Assembly (NCBI RefSeq): GCF_018437225.1 | Contig: NZ_JAAMFI010000004.1 | Coordinates: 1 to 64,000 of the forward strand | Reading direction: 5' to 3' | Source: Fructobacillus papyriferae | Lineage (GTDB): Bacteria > Bacillota > Bacilli > Lactobacillales > Lactobacillaceae | Length of the DNA: 64,000 nucleotides | Part shown: piece after piece, positions 38,248 through 45,249 of the stretch | Layout: each line of letters begins with the position of its first letter | Position numbering within the stretch: position 1 is the stretch's first letter | Made by a program: the position numbers and the translations under genes | The notes under the pieces: generated by a model | Database searches by the model: none | Told to the model about the DNA's origin: nothing | The model's input: the letters and a program-made list of their open reading frames with translations, nothing else

Positions 38248-39666
38248 TTAGTGCCTTTGTTTGAACCAGATGGTAGCCGCTAGCGCACTACTGAAGGCCA
38301 ATAGGAGGGAAGCTGGAAGAAAAGAGGCCTTTTCTGACGCAGCTGTCTCGGGCATGGCGCCTTCGTTATGATTGGTTGATGCTTGTCTTTTTTTATTGGA
38401 CTGACTTGGTTGATTCGACTGGTTATTCGGATTAGTGGCTGGATGGTTGTTGTTTGAATCGTTGCCACCGTTGTTGTTATTGCCGTTGCCACCGTTGCCG
38501 TTTTCACCGTTATTGCCGTTGTTATCATTTCCGCCGCCATTGCCATTGCCGCCATTGTTTCCGCCGCCATTGTTGTTGCCACCGTTACCACCATTGTTAG
38601 GTGTTGGTTTTGGCGTAGGAGCAGGCGTTGGGGTCGGTACGTCGCCATTATCGTAAGCAGCGGAACCAGAACCACCATAAAGAGACGAGATGGCCGTTAC
38701 CGTTTTAGTTGTGTTCGTCCCATCGATTGGGTTGCTGGCCGACACATTGGCGTTGTTGTAGAACTTCTTTCCTTCTTTGACACCAGGCAAAATCTTCGTC
38801 TCATACTGAACGAGATAAGTGCTGCTTGTGTCACCAACCGGAATATTGATGTGTTCTTGATCGCCATTCATGGAAAGATGAACATCAGAATCGGGAAGTT
38901 GGCGGATCACATCGTAATTCGTGCTGCCAGACTGATAGTTGACTTCACTTGCGCGAACCTTGCCGAAGATGCGAACGTCTTTATCGTTGTTGTCATCGAT
39001 CAGTAAGTTTTTAATGGCGATGTTTTCGTAGTTTACCCGGACAACCCAATGCAAAATGGTTGGATCCTTTTGATCATAAAAGGACCACTTGGCGATCAGT
39101 TCCTTTTGTGGAATGCCAGCTGCCTGCTTCAAGGAAACGTCGGTCTTTTTGTCCTTGTTTGGCAACTGCCAGTCAATGGTTGATTTCTCACCTGGTTTTG
39201 CAACGGCGGTGTTGAAGTGCAGCATGATGCCAAAGTCACCACGAAGCGGACTTGACTGGTTGGTTTCAGAGGCGTAGTCGTTAACCGTGACGGTGATTTT
39301 ATTTAAGCCGGCATCAACGTGCATCTTGGCGATGACCTTGCCCGCCTTGTCCTTCATATCAAAGTCAAAGGAATTGGCCACGATAAATTGTGGGGGTAAA
39401 ATAATGTCAAATTGGTTACCCGCTTGTAAAGACGAGTGGGCGGGAACGTTAAAGGCGTATTTGACCAATAGATCATCGTTATCCCCGTATTCCTGGCCAT
39501 TTTGGCCGGCCGATGGATCGGTTAGATCGGATAGTGAAGCATCCGTTAGGTAAGGATTGTTGGTACTTTCCCCGTGTGGTTGCACTGCCTTGGCCGAAGC
39601 GCTTAAGCAGAGCAAGAGCGTGAAAAGACTCAAGACGATTGTTCGAATAATACTTCTGCTCTTCAT
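38248..39666 (-). CDS. Cell-wall-anchored surface adhesin with MPETA sorting signal
   Basis: This 472-residue protein starts with a signal peptide (SIIRTIVLSLFTLLLCLSASAKA). About 320 residues follow that resemble the paired immunoglobulin-like folds of collagen- or fibrinogen-binding adhesins (DLLVKYAFNVPAHSSLQAGNQ and GDFGIMLHF). A PTPTPAPTPKPTP hinge leads to an 80-residue Asn/Gly-rich low-complexity stalk. The C-terminus has MPETA, a hydrophobic helix and a KQRH tail, a sortase signal in which LPxTG is replaced by MPxTA. ATG 39666 is chosen because AGGAGG lies nine bases before it; an upstream GTG at 39687 is not preceded by one. The ligand is unknown. Confidence 0.85.
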   Translation of the reverse strand: MKSRSIIRTIVLSLFTLLLCLSASAKAVQPHGESTNNPYLTDASLSDLTDPSAGQNGQEYGDNDDLLVKYAFNVPAHSSLQAGNQFDIILPPQFIVANSFDFDMKDKAGKVIAKMHVDAGLNKITVTVNDYASETNQSSPLRGDFGIMLHFNTAVAKPGEKSTIDWQLPNKDKKTDVSLKQAAGIPQKELIAKWSFYDQKDPTILHWVVRVNYENIAIKNLLIDDNNDKDVRIFGKVRASEVNYQSGSTNYDVIRQLPDSDVHLSMNGDQEHINIPVGDTSSTYLVQYETKILPGVKEGKKFYNNANVSASNPIDGTNTTKTVTAISSLYGGSGSAAYDNGDVPTPTPAPTPKPTPNNGGNGGNNNGGGNNGGNGNGGGNDNNGNNGENGNGGNGNNNNGGNDSNNNHPATNPNNQSNQPSQSNKKRQASTNHNEGAMPETAASEKASFLPASLLLAFSSALAATIWFKQRH

Positions 39667-39909
39667 CAAAAGAGTCCTCCTGTGCACTGATAACTAACTC
39701 TATGGTAACGCTCTTGCAACAAAATGTCATAATACTTTAGAATAAATGACAACTTTTGCTCCTCTTTTTTGGCATCTTTTTATTAATGAAGAAAAGTTGT
39801 CTGAAAAAATAAAGAAGAGGCGCAGACACCGTCGTCATTTTTCTTTTGAATCGGGAGAACGAGCCAATCACATCGTGAAAAAACTTCTGCCAAAAGTCAG
39901 CTAAACACA
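39667..39909. other. Adhesin upstream region
   Basis: About 240 bases between the adhesin start and the rplM promoter. I see only weak minus-strand promoter-like hexamers near 39700-39720 and a 52-codon frame (39746-39904, plus strand) that lacks a ribosome binding site. No supported gene. Confidence 0.4.
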
Positions 39910-39938
39910 TTGACAGCCTGTCCTAGATTTTATATACT
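39910..39938 (+). promoter_or_regulatory. rplM-rpsI promoter
   Basis: TTGACA (39910-39915), a 17-base spacer and TATACT (39933-39938). Confidence 0.92.
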
Positions 39939-39946
39939 GTAAGTCG

Positions 39947-40030
39947 GTATTGTTTACCTCACGATAAGCCCCGGAAACTTATTGTAACCGTCTGAGAAGG
40001 AACGCTTAGACATTGTAAACAACTAATTAA
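39947..40030 (+). promoter_or_regulatory. L13 leader RNA
   Basis: TTGTTTAC near 39950 and GTAAACAA near 40015 form an eight-pair closing stem. Inside, ATAAG/CTTAT and GTCTGAG/CTTAGAC make two further hairpins. The position before rplM and this architecture match the known L13 leader of Firmicutes, thought to let L13 repress its own operon. Confidence 0.75.
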
Positions 40031-40041
40031 AGGAGCGCGCT

Positions 40042-40485
40042 ATGCGTACAACATTTTTAGCAAAGCCAGGCGAAATTGAAAAGAAGTGGTACATCATTGA
40101 TGCAAAGGACGTCGTTTTGGGACGTTTGTCAACGGTGGTTGCTGCGATTTTGCGTGGTAAGAACAAGCCTACTTTCACGCCAAACGTTGACATGGGTGAC
40201 AACGTCATCATTATCAACGCTTCAGAAGTGAAGTTTACTGGTAAGAAGGCAACGGACAAGATTTACTACCACCACTCAAACCACCCAGGTGGCTTGAAGG
40301 AACGTACGGCTGGTAACTACCGCCAATACGATCCAGAAAAGTTGTTGGAATTGTCAATCAAGGGTATGTTGCCTAAGACGACTTTGGGTCGCAAGCAAGG
40401 TTTGAACCTCCACGTTTACGCTGGAGCCGATCACAACCACGCTGCACAAAAGCCTGAAGTGCTTGACATCAACAAGTTAGTTTAA
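40042..40485 (+). CDS. rplM: 50S ribosomal protein L13
   Basis: L13 (147 residues) is an early 50S assembly protein. [21 protein letters not shown] and [21 protein letters not shown] are diagnostic. AAAGGAGCGCGCT precedes the ATG, within the end of the leader structure. rpsI follows after 11 bases. Confidence 0.98.
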   Translation: MRTTFLAKPGEIEKKWYIIDAKDVVLGRLSTVVAAILRGKNKPTFTPNVDMGDNVIIINASEVKFTGKKATDKIYYHHSNHPGGLKERTAGNYRQYDPEKLLELSIKGMLPKTTLGRKQGLNLHVYAGADHNHAAQKPEVLDINKLV

Positions 40486-40502
40486 GAAAGGAGACCATGA
40501 AC

Positions 40503-40898
40503 ATGACTGAAGCAGTACAATACATTGGAACTGGTCGTCGTAAGAACTCAGTTGCTCGTGTGCGTTTGGTACCGGGTACTGGTGCTATCACGATGAATGG
40601 TAAGTCAATCGAAGACTACATTCCTTTCCCTAACTTGCGTGAAGTTGTTTTGCAACCATTCCACGCAACGGATACGTTGGGTAACTACGACGTTAACGTT
40701 AACGTTAACGGTGGTGGTTTCTCAGGTCAAGCCGGTGCAACTCGTCACGGTATCGCCCGTGCCTTGTTGACGGTTGACCCTGACTTCCGTTCAGCATTGA
40801 AGCAAGCTGGTCTTTTGACTCGTGACGCTCGTATGAAGGAACGTAAGAAGCCAGGTCTTAAGAAGGCCCGTAAGGCATCACAATTCTCAAAGCGTTAA
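40503..40898 (+). CDS. rpsI: 30S ribosomal protein S9
   Basis: S9 (131 residues) reaches the P-site tRNA with its C-terminal tail, ending in the invariant [24 protein letters not shown] opens the fold. ATG 40503 gives the best spacing (nine bases) from AAAGGAG; ATG 40497, three bases from it, is the alternative and would add two residues. Confidence 0.97.
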   Translation: MTEAVQYIGTGRRKNSVARVRLVPGTGAITMNGKSIEDYIPFPNLREVVLQPFHATDTLGNYDVNVNVNGGGFSGQAGATRHGIARALLTVDPDFRSALKQAGLLTRDARMKERKKPGLKKARKASQFSKR

Positions 40899-40918
40899 TC
40901 TTTCGATTACCGTTTTAC

Positions 40919-40950
40919 AAAAAGCCCGACCAATTGGTCAGGCTTTTTTT
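40919..40950 (+). terminator. Terminator after rpsI
   Basis: AAAAAGCC/GGCTTTTTT with an inner GACCAA/TTGGTC stem and a long T run. Confidence 0.92.
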
Positions 40951-41010
40951 GTTAGCTGAAAGTTTGTCGGAGCTACCTTGTTCACCAGACAGGTTATCGC
41001 TGCTGCAAGC

Positions 41011-41085
41011 TGTCGATAAGTCGGTCGATAAGTGCACAAATTCCACATTGGTTGTCGATAAGTGGAATGGGGGATGTTGATAACT
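41011..41085. repeat. Cluster of four DnaA-box-like repeats
   Basis: TGTCGATAAGT recurs at 41011, 41023 (GG start), 41053, and as TGTTGATAACT at 41075. On the minus strand these read TTATCGACA, TTATCGACC, TTATCGACA and TTATCAACA, each one or two bases from the DnaA box TTATCCACA, all in one orientation within 75 bases. TTCCAC/GTGGAA flank the third copy. This may be a DnaA-binding cluster away from the origin, or iterons for another protein. Confidence 0.5.
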
Positions 41086-41167
41086 AGAAGAGAAAGCGTT
41101 TCTCGAATTGACTAATTGAATTTTTTCACAAAATTCGACGATGAAATTACGGTTTTTTTTGCTCATT

Positions 41168-41195
41168 GTAATATGAACGGAGTAATATGAACGGA
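41168..41195. repeat. Perfect tandem 14-base repeat
   Basis: GTAATATGAACGGA occurs twice without a gap, at 41168-41181 and 41182-41195. It lies at the edge where the sequence turns AT-rich and could mark an insertion boundary. I did not find a third copy at the far end of the island. Confidence 0.75.
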
Positions 41196-41371
41196 CTGGC
41201 TTGTTCTATCCAGCAACGTCTAAAATGCCCTTGTTAATTGCGATTCTTCTGTACTTCTCAACAAATCGGTATCGAAATAAAACCAGTAATTTAGAAAATA
41301 GAATGTAAGAAAACAGAAAACTTGCAGTATCTTTCACAAACAATCTTTGTGATAACATGAATATGCATAAT

Positions 41372-41478
41372 GATAAGCAGCAAGTTGGAGCTTGTCACAG
41401 ATTATGCACGAAGTCTTTTTTCTGTTATCGATTTCTTTTTGACCCAACTTGCGCCCCCCAACTTCGGTTGGGGGTTTT
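41372..41478 (+). ncRNA. Small-RNA-like locus with closing stem and terminator
   Basis: GCAAGTTGG (41380-41388) pairs perfectly with CCAACTTGC (41444-41452). Directly after it CCCCAAC-TTCG-GTTGGGG with five T residues (41454-41478) is a strong terminator. The 5' arm could also pair with CCAACTT inside the terminator. No ORF lies within it, and the next plausible start codon is about 360 bases on. TTGTGA at 41347 and CATAAT at 41366 are only weakly promoter-like. It may be an antisense or regulatory sRNA, or an attenuated leader. Confidence 0.5.
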
Positions 41479-41479
41479 T

Positions 41480-41836
41480 ATGTCTAATAGTTGACATGAA
41501 GCAGCCGTGTCTAACAGACAATGCGTGGATGAGTGACCGTTGATAGGCGGAGAAAGGGAAGATAGCCAGGCAGACGGAATGATCTACACGTAGGGTTCTG
41601 CCTCAATATCATCTGTATTCTTAGGATCAAACAAAGAGCTCAACTAACTGCCCCTCATCTAGGACTTTGACATGTTACCTTCAGATCTCAAATAGATCAT
41701 CGGATCCTTGCACTTCGTTCCTGAGAAATCTTCAGAAGTTAAACCAATCTTATCGTATGTAAAGCTATCGCCACTACTATTTTCCCAGGTTCAGACTACT
41801 GTTATGAATAATATAGAAAAAAAGGGGGGTGTTCAT
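41480..41836. other. Gene-poor stretch before the nuclease-HEPN module
   Basis: About 350 bases without a supported gene. TTGACA at about 41490 lacks a well-spaced -10. The stretch may hold degraded remnants of earlier insertions. Confidence 0.4.
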
Positions 41837-41908
41837 TTGCGACAAGCCATTTGGTCGGCTACTGATATAATTAAATCAATGAATAATTCTAATCAAATGA
41901 CGAGGTGA
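41837..41908 (+). CDS. Possible 23-codon leader ORF of the nuclease gene
   Basis: A TTG at 41837 follows a very strong ribosome binding site (AGGGGGG, eight bases upstream) and opens a 23-codon frame, RQAIWSATDIIKSMNNSNQMTR after the start. It ends six bases before the next gene, suggesting translational coupling. The string IWSATDI...MNNS faintly recalls the N-terminus of HsdM, so it may be a gene remnant. Whether it is translated is unknown. Confidence 0.35.
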   Translation: MRQAIWSATDIIKSMNNSNQMTR

Positions 41909-41914
41909 GAGTGG

Positions 41915-43483
41915 ATGTTGGGTAAAGAGATTATTGAGAATATAAAAAATGAAATGGAAAATAAAATTTCTAACTTCAAAGATGAACTGAAAGAAAATTT
42001 CCTTCCGATGAAAATGGAGGACCGCGTTCAATTTTTGAACTCAATTATTCAGGAAAGTAGTATCACACCAACTTCAGACTTCTATTCTTCAAAGGTGTTA
42101 GTGGAGTTCAGTTATTTTATATGTTCAATGCCTTTTGAATCAAAGCAAGATGAGCATGTAGATAGGATGAAACTTAAAGAGAATCTATCGGAACTTGTTA
42201 ATGAAACTGTGAGTTATTATCAGTGGTTAGCGTTATCAAGTTCCCAAGATTATTTTGTAGATCATCTGAATTATGAATACGTGGAAGCGGAACAGTATAT
42301 AGAATACTTTTCATATTTTAAAAAGGAATTGAATGAATATATAGGGGCACCATGGGGGTTAAAATTTATAAAAACAGTAATTGCTTCTTGTGTAACTTTC
42401 CGTTTTGTTGAGGATGAAGTCTTTCCTGATTTTTTAACTTTAGGAGTTCCCATATCCCAGTTAGAGTTGTTATTTCCAGGTATAAAAGACATGATGTTCT
42501 CTTCAGAAGAATTCTACACGTATTGTTCTAATGTGGAGTATCCCGGTGATATTGACTCGGTTTTACTTCTTAAGCCTATTCCTTTGATTGTTAATAATGA
42601 CGTTGTGTTTATGCCGGCGTCAACAAACATTGTTGATTATGTATTTAATGGGTTGAGACGGTTTTTCAAAGGAAATAATAAGAAAAGACAGAAATTTGAT
42701 CATAAGCACGAACGCTATTTTTCTGAAATTATTAATAATGAAACTTTGAAAAACAGTTCATCCAATGCAATCAATCTTATCCAAAATTTTTATACGGTCA
42801 CAAATGGTGGTGAGCATGATTTTATGCTTTTTTGGAATGAGTATGCATTTGTGATTGAAATGAAAAATGCTGACATTAAATTTGATAGTGCATCTGAAGA
42901 TCAACCAGCAAAAGTGCTTAAGAACAAGTATATTCAGAATATAGGTAAAGCAAACCGTCAATTAAGTAGTGCGCTGATAGATTTGAAAGAGAAAAGAAAA
43001 TATTATTTGAATCAGAATTGTGAGGGAGATGGACAATTAATTCCATCAAATATAAAAAAATTTAATAAGTTGATTGTTACTGGTAAAAATGTACAATCTT
43101 TAGCTCACGAGCAGAAAAAATATCAAGAAGAGGAACAGTTGAATGTTGTAATGAGTATGTTTGATTTTCAAGTTATTTTTTCTTGGATATTAGTGCATCG
43201 AACGCCTGAATTTTTCAATGACTACATAAATTGGCGATCCGATTCAGACACTCTAAATGGGATTGAAGAAATGTCGATGGATGAAATTGGATTATTTCAT
43301 TATTATGTTGAAAATGGAGGTATAATTCGTCCTGGAGCTAAAATTGTGATTTCTGATAACGATGGTGGACAAATTTTAGAATGGTATAAACAGGCGAATA
43401 GTGTTGAGAAGATTTTGGAGCCTTTTAATTTTAACGCTTTATTCGTCAATGAAATCATATCTGATTTTGATGAAATAAAATGA
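41915..43483 (+). CDS. Putative PD-(D/E)xK nuclease-like defence protein
   Basis: Not recognised as a named family. The 522-residue product begins with a charged helical region (1-40). A long helical and mixed middle part (60-250) follows. Then comes a restriction-endonuclease-like motif: D302 in GGEHDFMLFW, 13 residues on EMK (E315, K317), followed by QPAKVLKNKYIQ with a possible Q in the next helix. The pattern suggests a DNA- or RNA-cleaving core. The DNA is strongly AT-rich. The HEPN gene follows after 19 bases, and a type I system lies 1.8 kb downstream. GGTGAGAGTGG gives a moderate ribosome binding site. Function as an anti-phage effector is inference from the motif and context. Confidence 0.7.
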   Translation: MLGKEIIENIKNEMENKISNFKDELKENFLPMKMEDRVQFLNSIIQESSITPTSDFYSSKVLVEFSYFICSMPFESKQDEHVDRMKLKENLSELVNETVSYYQWLALSSSQDYFVDHLNYEYVEAEQYIEYFSYFKKELNEYIGAPWGLKFIKTVIASCVTFRFVEDEVFPDFLTLGVPISQLELLFPGIKDMMFSSEEFYTYCSNVEYPGDIDSVLLLKPIPLIVNNDVVFMPASTNIVDYVFNGLRRFFKGNNKKRQKFDHKHERYFSEIINNETLKNSSSNAINLIQNFYTVTNGGEHDFMLFWNEYAFVIEMKNADIKFDSASEDQPAKVLKNKYIQNIGKANRQLSSALIDLKEKRKYYLNQNCEGDGQLIPSNIKKFNKLIVTGKNVQSLAHEQKKYQEEEQLNVVMSMFDFQVIFSWILVHRTPEFFNDYINWRSDSDTLNGIEEMSMDEIGLFHYYVENGGIIRPGAKIVISDNDGGQILEWYKQANSVEKILEPFNFNALFVNEIISDFDEIK

Positions 43484-43502
43484 ATGAAAGAGAAGTGATC
43501 CC

Positions 43503-44165
43503 TTGGCATTAGATAACAACAAGCAAAAAAAGATGCAGCAACTAGACGAACGTGATGCAATTGAAGAAGAAATGAATTGGCTATTTCGAAGTGTTGTGAA
43601 TTCAATTAGATTATTTGGCCACGTTATTGCTGTTTCGAATTATGCCAAAGAAAACGCTTTACGGAAATACGGTGATTATTTTGGCTTTTCCCAACAGGTA
43701 ATGCAAAAGCAATTGTTGTTAGAACTTGCAAAGTTATATGTAAAGAATAGAGATTCGCATACTTTACCAAGGTTAGTCGAACGCTCTCTAAAGTTCCTAA
43801 CTAAAAAGAATTTTAAAAACTATAAACTGATACCGAATGAAAACAGAAGCTTAGATGAATTGAAGCAACAACTACTCGACCTTCATAAAGAATTAGAGAA
43901 ACTAGGAACACCAATTAATAATTTGAAGAAGGTGCGTGATAATATATTAGCTCACAATGATAAAAGTATATCAAATGCACTGGAGAGCATTGCTTTTCAG
44001 CATCAAAATCCGATAACTGCAAAAGAAGTTAAGCGATTGGTTGAATTTGGTGAAGAAATAATTAACACACTTAGCATTGTATTGTTCAATAAGGAGCTCA
44101 AGTTAATACGAAAAGATTATAATCAGGAAATTAAAAGGTTGGTTGAGGATATAAATGGTGATTGA
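43503..44165 (+). CDS. HEPN-domain protein, AbiU2-like, TTG start
   Basis: This 220-residue all-helical protein has the HEPN ribonuclease signature R145-x5-H151 in KKVRDNILAHND, the form typical of AbiU2-type HEPN proteins linked to phage abortive infection. The N-terminal 40 residues are charged and may dimerise. The TTG start at 43503 follows a weak GAAAGAGAAG; the ATG at 43533 is an alternative. Together with the nuclease-like gene 19 bases upstream it forms a compact two-gene operon. RNA cleavage on infection is the expected role from family knowledge, not shown here. Confidence 0.7.
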   Translation: MALDNNKQKKMQQLDERDAIEEEMNWLFRSVVNSIRLFGHVIAVSNYAKENALRKYGDYFGFSQQVMQKQLLLELAKLYVKNRDSHTLPRLVERSLKFLTKKNFKNYKLIPNENRSLDELKQQLLDLHKELEKLGTPINNLKKVRDNILAHNDKSISNALESIAFQHQNPITAKEVKRLVEFGEEIINTLSIVLFNKELKLIRKDYNQEIKRLVEDINGD

Positions 44166-44535
44166 GTTTTGTTTGTTAAATAAAGTAATTTCGTTAGCAA
44201 TGACAAACGAGGAGTACACACATGACAACTATTGAACCAGATGCTTACGATTGGTGAAACAAAGCATGTACGCGATACGAGAAAAAGTTTCATAAAAAAA
44301 TTGCCAATGTGTAATACTCATCTCGATCAAATAACAATCAACAGAGGTTGTATCACTAAGAAATGAGCATGGTTGTTCTATCACATCATTTTCTTCATGA
44401 CCAAGCCATCCACTGAAATGTATGTAGATGGGATGATGTTTAAAAAAGAGGAGAAGCCGGTGCCTGTTCAGGTTCTGGCTTCTCTCTTTGGTATAATGAG
44501 TGAACAGACAATGATTACCTTTCAGGGAGAAGGGC
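44166..44535. other. Intergenic stretch with a truncated reading frame
   Basis: ACGAGGAGTACACAC followed by ATG (44222) opens only 11 codons (MTTIEPDAYDW) before a stop, perhaps the head of a deleted gene. GAGAAGCC/GGCTTCTC (about 44451-44484) makes a terminator-like stem, overlapped by an extended -10 TGGTATAAT (44489-44497) for the next gene. Nothing else is seen. Confidence 0.4.
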
Positions 44536-45039
44536 ATGCAAGCGATATTCGACGAAATATTGGACAATGTATTGAAGCGAGTCTATAGAGTGACTTTTTA
44601 TAATGCCGAAACAGGTGTGGCCACAATTGATAAAGAGAGTGGCGAATACCAGTATTCCGGTTATGAAGATGAGACATTCACAAATCTATCGCCTGATAAA
44701 ATTAAGAAAATAATTCTTGCTGTTTTCGAGAATGATAGTAAAGACAGAGAAAAGCATTTTACAATTGGTCAACCTCGGAAGTCGGAAATAAATGGATGCC
44801 CTTTTTTCTTTGTCTCGTTTACTAAAGTTCAAGATGATGATGAGATGTTAAAATACGCGATTAACTATGATCCAAGCCGCGATGATAGCTCTGCTTGGAT
44901 TGATCGTACAACGGGGCTTTTCGGATACGAGGGGACTAATATTGCGTTTTACCAGAAACTTTGGCTGGAAGATGTTATCCGAACGCAAGCATATCACTAC
45001 GGGGAAGCCGGAACGCACTTTGCCATAGGGTGTGGTTAG
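44536..45039 (+). CDS. Hypothetical protein between defence modules
   Basis: A 167-residue soluble protein that I do not recognise. It starts with a helical segment, then YRVTFYNAETGVATIDKESGEYQYSGYEDE, and ends in EAGTHFAIGCG. AGGGAGAAGGGC precedes the ATG, an extended -10 lies 39 bases upstream, and a strong terminator follows, so it is a monocistronic real gene. No membrane segment or catalytic motif is visible. Its place between the nuclease-HEPN pair and hsdR makes a defence-related or regulatory role possible. Confidence 0.65.
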   Translation: MQAIFDEILDNVLKRVYRVTFYNAETGVATIDKESGEYQYSGYEDETFTNLSPDKIKKIILAVFENDSKDREKHFTIGQPRKSEINGCPFFFVSFTKVQDDDEMLKYAINYDPSRDDSSAWIDRTTGLFGYEGTNIAFYQKLWLEDVIRTQAYHYGEAGTHFAIGCG

Positions 45040-45065
45040 TTGAAAGAGTCGTAGGAATTATAAAG

Positions 45066-45097
45066 GAAAAGAGCCGCGCCTTGTGCGTGGCTCTTTT
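45066..45097 (+). terminator. Terminator after the hypothetical gene
   Basis: A stem of about ten pairs (AAGAGCCGCGC with GCGTGGCTCTT) and five T residues. Confidence 0.9.
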
Positions 45098-45123
45098 TGC
45101 AACGCCAAACTTTTAAATGAATT

Positions 45124-45152
45124 TTTACACAAGAGGCCATCAAGCGTATAAT
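45124..45152 (+). promoter_or_regulatory. Promoter of hsdRMS
   Basis: TTTACA (45124-45129), a 17-base spacer and TATAAT (45147-45152), about 100 bases before hsdR. A second TATAAT-like sequence lies at 45160. Confidence 0.8.
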
Positions 45153-45249
45153 ATCCCTTATAATTGTTCTTTTTAGAGAAGAAAGTACACACTTAATTTA
45201 TACGAAAATCATCGTAGTTTATTGAGGAAAAAGGGGAGCACGCGGACCA

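Noticed and set aside
38435-38656. Proline/leucine-rich frame antisense to the adhesin stalk
   Set aside because: It is the complement of the Asn/Gly codon repeats, not a gene.
39746-39904. 52-codon basic frame (MTTFAPLFWHLF...) upstream of rplM
   Set aside because: No ribosome binding site and no promoter; ends just before the rplM -35. May be a remnant, but not supportable as a gene.
40915-41166. 83-codon minus-strand frame with repeated HLST
   Set aside because: The repeats come from the DnaA-box-like DNA repeats and the frame spans the rpsI terminator; no start signals.
44222-44257. 11-codon ORF MTTIEPDAYDW with a good ribosome binding site
   Set aside because: Too short to call; may be the head of a deleted gene.
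44229-44567. 112-codon minus-strand frame
   Set aside because: Overlaps the promoter and start of the 44536 gene and has no ribosome binding site.
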